A stretch of 64,000 bases of DNA from Chloranthus sessilifolius (Eukaryota > Streptophyta > Magnoliopsida > Chloranthales > Chloranthaceae): assembly GCA_021018995.1 (NCBI GenBank), contig CM037590.1, positions 68,853,597-68,917,596 on the forward strand, read 5' to 3'. Position 1 is the first letter of the stretch. Each line of letters starts with the position of its first letter. Under the pieces are notes generated by a model. That model searched no databases, was not told the origin of the DNA, and saw only the letters and a program-made list of their open reading frames with translations. This document shows, piece by piece, positions 10,358-20,715 of the stretch. A program made the position numbers and the translations under genes.

Positions 10358-11938
10358 ATGCCGCCCAAAACCCGGTTGTCTTCGAAGAAGGCAACCTCTA
10401 AGCTACCGGTTCGGCGTAAGAACGCCGCACCACCACCACCTACCCCTTCGCCGGTGAGGACTCCATCACCGTCGGCATCGGAGACCACCTCCGGTTCGAC
10501 GAGCGCATCTTCACACGAGTCCACCCCCATGCCCCCACCACCCACTAATGTGGTGCAACCAAATGAATTGTGGGCCGCAAAGACCTTTGAGGTCGAGTAC
10601 CTCATCGACCCTACCCTTTTCACAAATCCTGATGTACCGGGCGAGACCCAATGGGCTCGTAATTACCTTAACAATGCCGGTCTCGGCAACCTTCTCAAAC
10701 CAATCCGGGGTTCCTACTACCCTAGATTGGTGAGATTATTTTACCAAGGGCTTGTGGACGGCCCGACTGACGATGTAATCAAGACCACCATCGAGGGTCG
10801 GGATTACACGATCACACGTCGCCACGTCCACGAGGTGCTTGAGTGCTACCTCGACTTTACCCCCGAGACCACCCTATTCCCACCCTTTGAGGAGGACCCC
10901 CGCTTTGAGGAGGTCATGACCCACATGACCAACGGCAAAAAGGGGTCGGGATCCTCCATAAAGAGGGTTGACCTTCCCCACTATATGTGGATGCTTGACT
11001 CAGTGATCAAGTGCAACCTCTACCCTATGCGCCACGATACCGAGCGCGTGGATCGAGTGCAACACGCACTCTACGCGGCCTTCTGTGGCCGATGGTTCGA
11101 CGCCACCATGGTCATCCTTGAGGGGATGAGGTATATTAAGGGCAAACTGATGAAGGGCAACCTCCGGCCCAAAGAGAAGATACCCTATGCTCACCTCATC
11201 TCGAGCATGTTGGAGTGCTACTCCAACGATCCCTCCTACACCATCTCACCTCACGAGGTGAGGGCTACGGACTACGTGAAGACGTTCTCCAAGTCTTCAT
11301 GGACCCGTAGCTACAACCTGCTCAAGCAGACCCTACCGACTCCGGGTCCCGCTCCAGCAGCAGCAGCAGCAGTCGCACCGCCACCACCCCCACCACCACA
11401 GCAGGACCCACCCGTGGGTGGGGCACACCCAACCGAGCCTTCAATAGAGAGGGCCACCTCTCACACTGCGGCCTCACCGACACCGCCCGCTCACTCCGCG
11501 CCCGCTACACCCACCTCATCATACCGCCGGCGCACCGCCCCATCCGGTCCTACCATTGAAGACATGTTGACTCGCATGGAGGCCAACAACGAGCGGATGA
11601 ACCGGAGGATGGACTTCTTGATGTTCCACACCCTCCGCTACATCTACCCGACGGACTACCACCGCTACCTTGCTCAGGAGGAGTGGACTGCCGGACGGAC
11701 CGCCTTCCACAGGGGTCCCATCTTCCATCCCACCACAGCCACTACCGACGCGGATCCTTCCACATCTACCCCCCCGCTCCGCCGACAGAGACGCCGCAGT
11801 CACAGCCACCGCTACCTCCGCCTACTCAGCCAGCACAGTCGCCACCACCGCCGTCACAGCCAGCTCCAGCAGACCCACCAGCCCGTGCCTGCTCACCTCG
11901 AGATGGAGTGCCGCTCCCACCGCCCTGGCGAGGGCTGA
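10358..11938 (+). CDS. Accessory ORF of element A, transposon-protein-like
   Basis: 526 codons, sense orientation, with a good plant start context (aaaaATGcc). Residues 1-65 are basic then Ser/Thr/Pro-rich. Residues about 70-325 form a globular domain ('YYPRLVRLFYQGL', 'RHVHEVLECYLDF', 'LPHYMWMLDSVIKCNLYPM', 'VQHALYAAFCGRWFDATMVI'); its pattern recalls the 'putative plant transposon protein' domain found beside plant retroelements. Residues 330-395 are Ala/Pro-rich, then a probable coiled coil (about 400-425, 'EDMLTRMEANNERMNRRM'). It is GC-rich and open although the neighbouring pol is decayed. The last about 55 codons (Arg/His-rich) may be frame-shifted: after the seven-C run at 11769-11775 another frame reads a Pro/Gln-rich tail. 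Function unknown; a DNA-binding or anti-silencing role is only a hypothesis. Confidence 0.8.
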   Translation: MPPKTRLSSKKATSKLPVRRKNAAPPPPTPSPVRTPSPSASETTSGSTSASSHESTPMPPPPTNVVQPNELWAAKTFEVEYLIDPTLFTNPDVPGETQWARNYLNNAGLGNLLKPIRGSYYPRLVRLFYQGLVDGPTDDVIKTTIEGRDYTITRRHVHEVLECYLDFTPETTLFPPFEEDPRFEEVMTHMTNGKKGSGSSIKRVDLPHYMWMLDSVIKCNLYPMRHDTERVDRVQHALYAAFCGRWFDATMVILEGMRYIKGKLMKGNLRPKEKIPYAHLISSMLECYSNDPSYTISPHEVRATDYVKTFSKSSWTRSYNLLKQTLPTPGPAPAAAAAVAPPPPPPPQQDPPVGGAHPTEPSIERATSHTAASPTPPAHSAPATPTSSYRRRTAPSGPTIEDMLTRMEANNERMNRRMDFLMFHTLRYIYPTDYHRYLAQEEWTAGRTAFHRGPIFHPTTATTDADPSTSTPPLRRQRRRSHSHRYLRLLSQHSRHHRRHSQLQQTHQPVPAHLEMECRSHRPGEG

Positions 11939-12203
11939 CTCTTATATTTATTTTGTTTGAGTTATGATTGTATACATGTAGATTTTGTACGCCAACTTAT
12001 CTGGCATTGTAAAAATTTTCAATTATAAATATAAATCAAAATTTTGGTGTAAACTCTTCAATTTCGTAACATTTTAATTCTACGCTGGTATTCGTAATTA
12101 CCTGGAGGCGTCTGAGTCAATTGGACCGCCTCACCTGAGAGTGTGGGGGGGGGGGAGAGACCCCGTCCGACGCACTTTGGGTTATTTTCGAGGACGAAAA
12201 TTC
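11939..12203 (+). other. 3' flank of accessory ORF, polyadenylation-like
   Basis: AT-rich stretch with 'aattataaatataaatc' (12020-12037), plausible as a 3' UTR and poly(A) region of the accessory gene. It is followed by a G-run (12144-12154) and the pol-end motif 'ttttcgaggacgaaaa' that in family B sits just after the pol stop. No further ORF. Confidence 0.45.
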
Positions 12204-12218
12204 CCAAGGTGGGGAGGA
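12204..12218 (+). other. Polypurine tract of element A
   Basis: 'aaggtggggagga' abuts the 3' LTR start. This is the expected plus-strand primer for reverse transcription. Confidence 0.75.
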
Positions 12219-14726
12219 TGTAATACCCCAAAAAATCACGTTAAACAGTGACCTCGGGATCCGTGCCCGATTGGTCACAGGTTTGACCAATTAGGAGTCC
12301 AATGGTTAGCATAGAGTGTGATGAATGGATGAGATGTAATGGTTGACTGACTGCGTGGTGTGTGATGTGAATATGAAGTCGCATACACCTATCGCGGTGT
12401 ATGTGCTCAACACACAAGTGAGGAAAGAGATAAAAGGGTTTAATAACCCTAAAATCTGTATTTGGTTGTTGAGAGAGGAGTAAAGAAGAGAGAGAGAGGA
12501 GTAAAGAGGTTGAGCAAGAGTTATTGTGAGTGATTGGAAGGGAGATTCTAGCATTAAAGAGACCGATTCGACGCGAAGAATCCGTTCAAGCCAAAGCTGG
12601 AACCCTAGCCTTTCCAACCACTCGATTTGAAATCAATTTGAGATTGATTGAAGGTAGGATTTTGTAGTTTAGATGCATGGATTAAAGGGTTAAGTTGTAG
12701 TTAGAAATAGTGTAAAATGTAGGGTAAAAGCCTAGAAAAATGGAGGAAAAAGTAAGGAAAGGGATTGAGAAGAACAGCCAAAAGAGGGCTGAATCTGGCA
12801 ATTTCGATTAATCGAAATTGGGTTTCGATTAATCGAAATTGGCCAAGAAGTTGAAAAGTCAGAGGACCCCGATCTCGATTAATCGAATTCAGTTTCGATT
12901 AATCGACCTTGGATTTCGATTAATCGAATTGAGAATCGATTAAGCGACTGGGAGCCTACAGTGGACTCCAGTGAAGAAAAGAAATGGGCTTGATGAAATC
13001 GACTAATCGAAATGAAGATTCGATTAATCGATTTGTAATTTCGATTAATCGATTTGGGATCGATTAATCGATTTTGGAAACTCGATTACTCGAATTGAGA
13101 ATCGACTTGATAGAGCAGAGAATTTCGATTAATCGAATTGGGTTTCAATTAATCGAATGAAAATTTCGATTAATCGATTTGAGAATCGATTAATCGATAT
13201 TGACTTTCGATTAATCGATTTTGGAAATCGATTAATCGACTGGGCCAGTTTATGTTGACTTCTGAGTTTGACTTTGAGATTCTTGGGGGGTCTTGGACCT
13301 CCTTTATTACATCCTTAGTGATGTGTTTCACATGTTATGTGGTACCATAGGTGGTACGTGTGAGCAAGTGCACAAGGAGCCACGTGGGACCTTGATGCGT
13401 TGATCAAACGAAGACTTGAGGTAGGGAACTCCTTAAACATGTACCTTATTTTACAAGAGCATGTATGTAGTGATATAGATTTAAAATTCCAAATGTTTTA
13501 TTGCTTAAAGAGTTGGGAAAAAAGTGTGTGTGTGATATAAATAAAAGAAATCATAATGAGCCATCCCCAGGGGATGAAGAAGTAAAGAGATTAGAGCATC
13601 AGGTGTGATACAAGTGAATGGATACATCCCAGGGATGTATCCACGATTGAATCATGTTTGATAGGGCCTAACTGATATAAGATAGCACATTTACACGGTG
13701 AATAACTATATATAAGGCACCGATATTTTTGTTATTTGAGGTTTGAATGGGTACCCCACCGGCGTGGCGGGATATCCACGACTGACACGGCAGGATATCT
13801 GTGACCGATACGGCGACGAAACCGTAGGCCAGTGCGGAGGCTTATCCGTACACAGTAAGCACAACCCAGGGGTGTTGATTTGAGACAAGTGAAACCCCGC
13901 CACCAATCCTTAGGGGAAAGGGGCTTGGGTACTATTTGTATTCCCAGGGAATACGTTAAAAGTGTCTATATAGATGACGATGATGGGTATCTCATCGGGG
14001 CTCGATGCTATATTGCTCGGGGATTACTTAAGTTGAAAGTTTAAGTTTTGCTTTAGGCCTTTTCAGCATCATTCATGAATAAATAAAAGACATGAGTAAA
14101 CTACCAGTAAAATGTAATGCTTTTTAACTGTTTTCATCAGTAACTGCATAGACACATCATGCATGGCATATCATGAAATATATGTGAGTAATAATTTATA
14201 TGTTCAACTGTATTTTATTCCCTATTGAGCTAGGATGTAGCTCACCCTATAGACTATACGTCGCAGGTCCACTACTAGCAGCTGCCGAGGCTTCAGGAGA
14301 CGCTGACCCCAGTGAGTCGGACCTTGCATCCGGTGAAGAGTTGGAGCCACCTCCTGAGGACTTCTTCTAGAGGACTCCGTTGTGCCGCTTTGAGGGTTTT
14401 TGGATAGAGATTTATACGGCTTGGTATGTCAAGCCTTGTTTTGGCTAAACAATGTACATGTATAAATTGAGATTATTCTTTTGGGGCGAACCATCCATAA
14501 TGATTTGCTATCATCGATGGTTCGGATCGGTTCTCCATTCATGCAGAGGCATGAGGGTAGAACTGTCTTTTAAAAAATGCTCTTATATAGATTTAAATTC
14601 TGTAGTTTCATTTACTATTTCATTTTGTGCTTGATATGCCAATATTCCGTGCTTAGCTAAGGGGCACGATCAAGATGATCGTGCTGATGGCACGGGTTTC
14701 GGAGTGCCGAAATCCGGACTGTCACA
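12219..14726 (+). repeat. 3' LTR of element A
   Basis: 2508 bp, TGTAATACCCC to CTGTCACA. Near-identical to 1516-4046, with a shorter palindrome cluster (12800-13245) lacking one TCGATTAATCGA unit of the triple at 2101-2154. The hairpins lie at about 13562-13576, 13620-13642, 13861-13875 (one mismatch) and 13938-13954. The donor AAG|GTAGGA is retained near 12652. Confidence 0.93.
14267..14370 (+). CDS. Acidic tail exon in 3' LTR A
   Basis: Same 104-nt frame as 3587-3690, with only a few substitutions (for example Leu to Ser, Gly to Ser, Thr to Ser) and the same terminal EDFF and TAG. Confidence 0.4.
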
Positions 14727-14731
14727 GTTTC

Positions 14732-15739
14732 TTGCGTAGCCACTGTAGGGACAACGTCTTTCAGTCAAGACGAGTCTCTGGGAGATATTATAAGTTATGA
14801 GTCGTTGGTCACCCCTGTGACTAGATGAGGTGTATGATATGATATGATATAAAGGACGTTATGATATGGTGGTCATTATGATATAGTGGTATGATATTAT
14901 GGTGACCCTCACATGATAGCTCGAGCAGCGACTCTAGCACAAGTTGTTTAAAATTTTATGAGTATGTTAGTTATGTTTATGCAACGTACAGACATATGTG
15001 CGAGAATGATAATAAGATATGATATGTTATAAGATATGGTGAGGTACGTTAGGATATGAGTGTCTAGATCATGATCCTACATTCATGATTATGATATGAG
15101 TTTATAATATGCACTTGATTCGGTTATTCTCTTATGATTTCTTAGAGATATTGTGTTTATCACTTATAAGATTCACCCATAATGTACCTGAGTAGAATAG
15201 GGTGGATTAGGGGTGTATTCATTGACTTTACGTGACTGAGTAAACTCATCTCAAAATTATCTAATAGCTGCAGGTGACTATCTTGACAAAGTAGACGTTA
15301 GTTCTTTTGATCCAATTGGTGCTGAGTACGTTGACCCGAGGGACGTTGATTACCAGAAGCCTTGGGAGGGCGACACCACTGATTATCAGGAGGACCACGG
15401 TGCTAATTTTGATCTGAGCGCTAGCTATTGATATCTATGGATTCGGTATTTAGTTAATTTTATGCTTTATTGTTGACACTATGATTTCTCTTTATCGGAT
15501 TTGTCTCGGACCTTGATTACATTTTATTGGTGGACCTATCACATTTTATTGCATTTATTTAACATTTATGATTGTCTTATATTTCACTTTTTATATGCTG
15601 CCTTTCACGGATTTCGTAGAACCAGGTTTGTGCGATAACTCTGATTAAGTGTATGTTTGCTTAACATATCCGGAATATGTACAGGTAATAACTCAGAATT
15701 CTAGGTCCTCGGGATGGGATAGAATTTTGGGTCATGACA
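14732..15739 (+). repeat. LTR of family B', right part
   Basis: Continues the LTR interrupted at 1515. It resumes at 'cttgcgtagccac', exactly as in the intact B LTRs near 31723, and ends 'gggtcatgaca' like the B LTR 3' end. No primer site follows, so this is a solo LTR or a 3' LTR. Confidence 0.85.
15274..15431 (+). CDS. Acidic tail exon in B' LTR
   Basis: Follows the acceptor 'agctgcag|gt'. 158 nt, ending TGA at 15429-15431. It has the same length and phase as the family B exons (24034-24191) with no indel, although about a third of residues differ. Conserved residues include DYQ.P.EGD and YQED.GAN. The frame kept across diverged LTRs argues for coding. Confidence 0.45.
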
Positions 15740-15768
15740 CAATAATATTATTTCAAATGATGGCACCC

Positions 15769-15991
15769 ATGGGTTAAAATGCCGGAAAATCGGTGCGTAT
15801 CGTCCGATTAAAAATTCCAGACGCATCGGACGTCGCGTTTTAATAGGAAAATTTAACGATACATTGAATGTATCGTCGATCAAGAATATAATGAACGATA
15901 CGGTACATTAAAAATATACCGTATCGTTCACGTCCAATACCGATACGTATCATTCGATGCGTATCAGTATTGGACGATATTTTGATCCATA
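15769..15991 (-). mobile_element. 'GATACGGTACATT' MITE, copy 1
   Basis: 223 bp flanked by the exact 9-bp direct repeat ATGGCACCC (15760-15768 and 15992-16000). The ends are ATGGGTTAAAAT and an inverted ATTTTGATCCAT. The interior is built from palindromes around 'gatacggtacatt' and its complement. Orientation is opposite to copies 2 (20906-21116) and 3 (44350-44542). The 9-bp duplication suggests Mutator-type mobilization. Confidence 0.75.
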
Positions 15992-16075
15992 ATGGCACCC
16001 CTTCTTAGATAGTAACAATGGCGCCATCAACTTTGATATAACGACAATTTTATTAGTCGTGATGGAGATGGTGGA

Positions 16076-16419
16076 AGTAGCGTGGGTGAACAAGTAGGGG
16101 CAACGACGACACTCTTGGTAGTCGAATGGTTCAAGAACGAGAGAGCGAGAGAAATCGTAATAAAAGTTAGAAAGAATAAAAAATTAGAAAGAGTCATTTT
16201 CAATAGGATTTTGCTTGATTCCGACGATTCTAGGTAGGTTGGAAGGACGGAAATGGTAACGGGCTCCTAGGGGAAGAGATTTGGTGACAGAGGTTAGCAC
16301 AAGTGAACGAGTAGTGGCAACCACGACGCCCTTAGTGGTCAAATGGTTGAGAAGAAGAGAGGAGAGAGAAATCATAATAGAAGTTAGAGAGAGTAAAAAC
16401 TAAGAAAAGAGTTATTTTT
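16076..16419. repeat. Imperfect tandem duplication, about 217-bp period
   Basis: Two copies of a block with 'gcaacgacgac...cccttagtggt..aatggtt.aga' and 'gagagaaatc.taata.aagttaga'. They begin near 16085 and 16300 and each ends in a 'gagt(c/t)att' AT-rich stretch. No coding function is recognised. Confidence 0.6.
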
Positions 16420-16930
16420 TGAGCGCGTTGTCGCAGGGAGGGAGATAGAAAGAACTCACCCAATCCATACTTTGTATGAGAATTCGGTTGCGAGGAAAGC
16501 GACTGAAGTGATCCTACGACATTATTGGAGGGAAGGATGGAACGGTAAAGGGTCCAGCGGGAAGAGATTTGAAGTGGTGGTTCGAGCGGAGATGCACTGG
16601 TTGCAACAGGGCCAGTTAGGGAATGTGAGGGCTAAAATTGATTGGCTATATCAGCAAATTTTCTATGGGCCACAATGGGTTGGGCTTGAGTCGAGCCCAG
16701 CAGCTGCAATGGCTCGAGTATGGGCTGATGCAAGTAAGCCCAAGATATTAATGGGTTGGCTCGGCCAGGCCCTCTTCGGAAGTCAGGCTGGATATCGGCT
16801 AATTAGACAAGCCCAATTTAAAATTGGCCCATTGAGCTTGGCCCGAATCAATCACATTAGCTTTTATACAAAAATTGTTGAGTCAACCCATGCGGGTTAA
16901 GATAAGTAAGCCTAATTCATAAATGGGCCA
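16420..16930. other. Stretch without recognised gene
   Basis: Contains one 142-codon plus-strand frame (16472-16900) with no recognisable domain. Many GGCCCA/TGGGCC words explain its Trp/Gly-Pro composition. I treat it as chance. Confidence 0.5.
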
Positions 16931-16944
16931 ACCCAACTCAATGA

Positions 16945-17708
16945 GCTCCTAAAATGGGGCCCTCCTTTATATTAATTCAAAAAAAAAATTATCACAACTT
17001 TTTTTTGTCAAATAAAATAATACTCATTTCTCTCATAGTGACAAATTTCTCTGATTTTTTTCAAAATTTTGTTGAAATTTACCGAAATAGAAGTTGAACG
17101 TAGCTTTCAGCGAAATTTCAAGGATTTCTCCGAAATCGTTAAATTTCATTAATTTTGGCAAAATTAATAAAATTTTATCAAATTTAATAAATTTTCTTTT
17201 AATTTTAGTCGCTTTTGTATAATAAATAAAAAAATTTGTAAATATTAAATATAATTTATATAGAATTTTTTTTGTCTTCCTGAAATTGTTCCAAAACTTT
17301 TCAATTTTTTTCTGAAATATTGCCGAAATTAAAATTTGTCACCATGATTGCTCTTAGATTACGAATATATGCTTATTCCATTCTACTATTTATAATTTAA
17401 AAATATAACTAATAAGTTAACGAAAATATATATTAAAGGAAAATAAAACACGAAAAGAGAAAAGCTAAATGGTAGAACGTATCCCACTGATCGAGTAACT
17501 CAACTAATAACACTGTGACATTTTTTAATATTTTAACTGCCATTAAATCTTTTCTGTCATTTTTTAGCATTTTAACAGTCTCAAAAGGTTCCATAAATAG
17601 GTTCATTAGATAACTCTCGTCAAGTAAATCCAAATGATAGGTTATTTGCGAAAAAATGAGCTCTAACGAGCACACGAACGTTGTTTTAAGTTGGGTCATT
17701 TAATAAGG

Positions 17709-17784
<76 letters not shown>

Positions 17785-18068
17785 TTATTAAATGACCCAT
17801 GACCAACACTAACCCGACAAAGACCCCGATCCAACTTAATAAAAATAATGCAAATATGAGGCCTGAAAAGAGTTGAACTCATAACCTATTGGATAAAAAG
17901 TAAAATAAGACAAGTAACTTAACCAACTAACCCATTAACTTGATTTAATAATTTAGTACATTGAAAATTATATTAACCAATTATTTAGAAAGAATTACAA
18001 GAATAGGGGGACTAGAAATTCGGGGGCCCAAGGCGGCCGCCTGATGGGCTTTGCCCCAGGGCCGGCCT

Positions 18069-18073
<5 letters not shown>
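16945..18073 (-). mobile_element. hAT-like non-autonomous remnant
   Basis: The right end, read on the minus strand, starts CAAGGCCGGCCCTGGGG (18057-18073), like the starts at 45013 and 46305. The left part (16945-17050 and 17375-17560) matches 46340-46600 ('aaaatgaggcccc', 'tgacaaataaaataatactcatt', 'aacagtagaa.gta.cc.atggatcga'). An AT-rich block with 'gaaattt' repeats (17050-17340) is extra here. CAGGGCCGG-type ends are typical of plant hAT families. No target duplication was found. Confidence 0.45.
17692..17799. repeat. 18-bp inverted repeat around a TA microsatellite
   Basis: Arms TGGGTCATTTAATAAGGA (17692-17709) and its exact complement (17782-17799) flank about 70 bases of alternating TA. 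It can extrude as one long hairpin. Confidence 0.85.
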
Positions 18074-18105
<32 letters not shown>

Positions 18106-18107
18106 AA

Positions 18108-18654
18108 GGGGAAAATGTGTTTGGGTGTAGAGATATCTCTACGCCAATTGATATGAGCACAACACGTAGTGTCTCTTTTGTGAAGTGATGAGTGGCTTGG
18201 AGCCCACTTTACTAACTAGAGTTAAACTTTTAAAATATTTAAAAAGTTACATTCCTTTTCAGCCATCATCCTTGACTTTTTAAAAATCGGCGCTTCGATT
18301 AACGATACTTTTTATTTATTTTTTTCGAAGCACAGGCGCCCCTAAATGAGGCATTGACGCTTCGTTTCGGAGTGTTGATGCTTCGCTCCCGAGGTGCTAG
18401 AGCTTCGCTATTAGGTGCTACATTTTTTGAATAAAATATGCATGAAAAAGTAACTCTTACAGTTTCTTGGAAAAAAAAAAAAGAGACTTTAAAAAAGTCA
18501 AGAACAACGACTGAAAGGGTATTTAACTTTTAAAAATGCAATCATAGTTAGAATTGTCGGCTCCATGTTACCCATCACTTCACAAAAAGGGCGCTACGTG
18601 TCGCACTCATATAAATTGGTGTAAAAATATCTCTACACCCGGGCACATATCCCC
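18108..18654. mobile_element. Foldback MITE with very long terminal inverted repeats
   Basis: 547 bp. The left end (ggggaaaatgtgtttgggtg) pairs imperfectly with the right end over about 200 bases per arm. Shared pieces include 'gtgtagagata', 'cacgtag.g', 'gtgaagtgatg' and 'cttgactttttaaa'. The loop has a few 'gcttcg'-containing units (18290-18420). No target duplication was identified. No ORF. Confidence 0.7.
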
Positions 18655-18909
18655 GAGTCCGTATGGTGTTTGGATGGGTCAAGCATATACTCTTGACCTG
18701 TCAAGTACTTAACCCATGTGGTAGCCGCAGCCTTTGGGCCAATTTCAAACCAACGACCTACAACTTTGTTAATTGTATTAATTATTTTGAGCATGTACAG
18801 TGTTATATGGAGGATATATTTTATGTAAACAAAGTGCAAGCAGCTGATGTGATGCGACAGCATTGGCTGCAAGTGCGATGCAACAACATTAGCTGCAAGT
18901 GCAATGGGG
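18655..18909. other. Spacer, no gene seen
   Basis: Unremarkable sequence with a short imperfect repeat 'ggctgcaagtgcgatgcaacaacattagctgcaagtgc'. The frame at 18663-18980 runs into the next element and has no recognisable domain. Confidence 0.5.
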
Positions 18910-18918
18910 TTCAATTAA

Positions 18919-20706
18919 GGAAAATTTACATTTTCGGCCCTACATATTTACTTATTTGCAAAAGCAGTCTTATAGTTTGAAACTGTGTAGAATAGGCCAG
19001 CTCCAAGCTAAGCTGTTTCCACTTCAACATCCACCTGTTTTTTCATTATATATATGTTTATTTTTCATTTTTTTTATTGTCAATTTTTTCAATTCCGACT
19101 ATAGTAACGCTCGCTTTCTTATAATTGCGGGTCGTGATATCCGGTATTTTAAGATAGTAGGCAGCGCTATCTTAGACACTATTTTACGATAGCAGACGAT
19201 ATTTTATGATAGCGATCACTAATATATGATAGATTTTAGGGTATGAAGAAAAAAGAGAGATTATTGTATTTATTAGTTAGTAATCTGCCAAAAATATAAA
19301 AACGTAAAATATAAGTAAAAAAAAAATATATTAAAAAAACTTATTAACATATTGTTATCTAAAGATAGAGACCGTCATCTTAAGATAAATAGCGATTGCT
19401 ATCTTAAAATGGTGATTTTGGATAAAAAGAAAAAAAGAATTTATTATGTTATCCAATATAAGTTTTATTAGTTAGTGATCTGTAAAATATATAAAAACGG
19501 AAGACATAAATAAATAAATAAATTCAAAAAACCCGCTAATATACTGTTATCTTAAGATAGCGATCGCTAACATACCGCTATCCTAAGATAGTGATTGCTA
19601 ACATACCGCTATCTTAAGATAGCGACCGTCATTTTAAGATAGCGACCGTTATCTTAAGATGACGACCGATGGCTGTATGTTAGCGGCCACTATCTTAAGA
19701 TAGCGGTCGCTAACATACGCATTGGCCGCCATCTTAAAAAAATTAAAATAATAAATAAATAAATAAATATATATATATATGTATATATATATATTTTTAA
19801 GATAGCAGCTGCTAACATACCGCAACGGCTGCAATCTTAAATTTTTATTTATTTATTTATTTATATTTTTTAAGATAGCGGTATGTTAGCGGCCGCTATC
19901 TTAAGATAACGGCCGCTAATATACCGCAGCGGCCGTTAACTCTTAAGATAGTGGCCGCTATCTTAAGATAGCGGTCGCTAACATATCACAGCAGCCGTTA
20001 ACTATTTTTTTTTAAGATAACGATATGTTAGCGGCAGCTATCGATAGCGGCCGCTAACTCTTCAAATATATATATATATATAATGTAAGATAACGGCCGC
20101 TAACATATCACAACAGGCCGCTAACTCTTGAAATTTTTTTTTTTTTTTTTTTTTTTAAATAGCGATATATTAGCGATTACTATCTCAAGATAACAGTATG
20201 TTAACGGATTTTTTAAAAAAAAAAACATAGCGATAAGTTAGCGATTATTATCTTAAGATAGCAGTATGTTAGCGGTTTTTTTTTTTTTTTTTTAAGATAG
20301 CGATATGTTAGCGGTCGCTATCTTAAGATAGCAATATGTTAGCGGATTTTTTTTTTTTTTTTACAGTAATTTCATATCATGTACACAATTAAAATAAATT
20401 ATTATCTAATGCCGTCTTTAGATAGCGACCGCCAACTTAAGATAACGGTATATTAGCGTTTTTTTTTTTTTTTTTTATATAGTGATTTCATACCACGTAT
20501 ACTATCTAAAATCGTTTTTAGATAGCAGCCGCCAAAATTAAAAAAATGGACGATAAAAAAATAATATATATATATATAATGAAAAAATAGGCTCATATTG
20601 ACGTGGAAACGGCTTGGCTTAGAGCTGGTCTATTTTGCACAATTTTAAATTATAGGACCATTTCTACAAATAAGCCAACTTGTAGAGTCAAAAATACAAA
20701 TTTTCC
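18919..20706. mobile_element. Mutator-like foldback element with internal palindromic satellite
   Basis: 1788 bp with exact 9-bp duplications TTCAATTAA at 18910-18918 and 20707-20715. Terminal inverted repeats of about 140 bp begin GGAAAATTTACATTTT on the left and GGAAAATTTGTATTTTT inverted on the right. The interior (about 19100-20530) is filled with degenerate units of 'taacatA.cgctatcttaagatagcg.ccg' type, each palindromic around TCTTAAGA and GCGGCCGC, mixed with poly-T and TA runs. No transposase is encoded, so it is non-autonomous. Confidence 0.85.
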
Positions 20707-20715
20707 TTCAATTAA

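Larger units (their letters stand above)
1516..14726 (+). mobile_element. Ty3/gypsy retrotransposon A with extra 3' module
   Basis: A full-length element with two LTRs (1516-4046 and 12219-14726), TG...CA ends, an initiator-Met-type primer-binding site, gag-pol in the order Gag-protease-RT-RNase H-integrase-chromodomain, and a purine tract before the 3' LTR. The exact 5-bp duplication GTTTC lies at 1511-1515 and 14727-14731. The terminal chromodomain and gene order fit the chromovirus branch, probably Tekay/Del-like. Gag-pol is broken by stops and deletions, while the LTRs differ at only scattered positions, so the insertion is not old. Unlike family B, it carries 3.1 kb between the pol stop (9088) and the 'ttttcgaggacgaaaa' motif near 12185. 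Confidence 0.93.

Noticed and set aside
16472..16900. 142-codon plus-strand frame
   Set aside because: No domain, and its composition is explained by repeated GGCCCA/TGGGCC words. It lies among repeats with no promoter or homologue that I recognise.
17700..17882. Minus-strand frame of Ile-Tyr repeats
   Set aside because: Translation of the TA microsatellite.
17865..17945. Possible tRNA-derived sequence ('gttgaactcataacc')
   Set aside because: No A and B boxes at the right spacing and no cloverleaf could be drawn. No convincing tRNA or rRNA gene was seen in the window.
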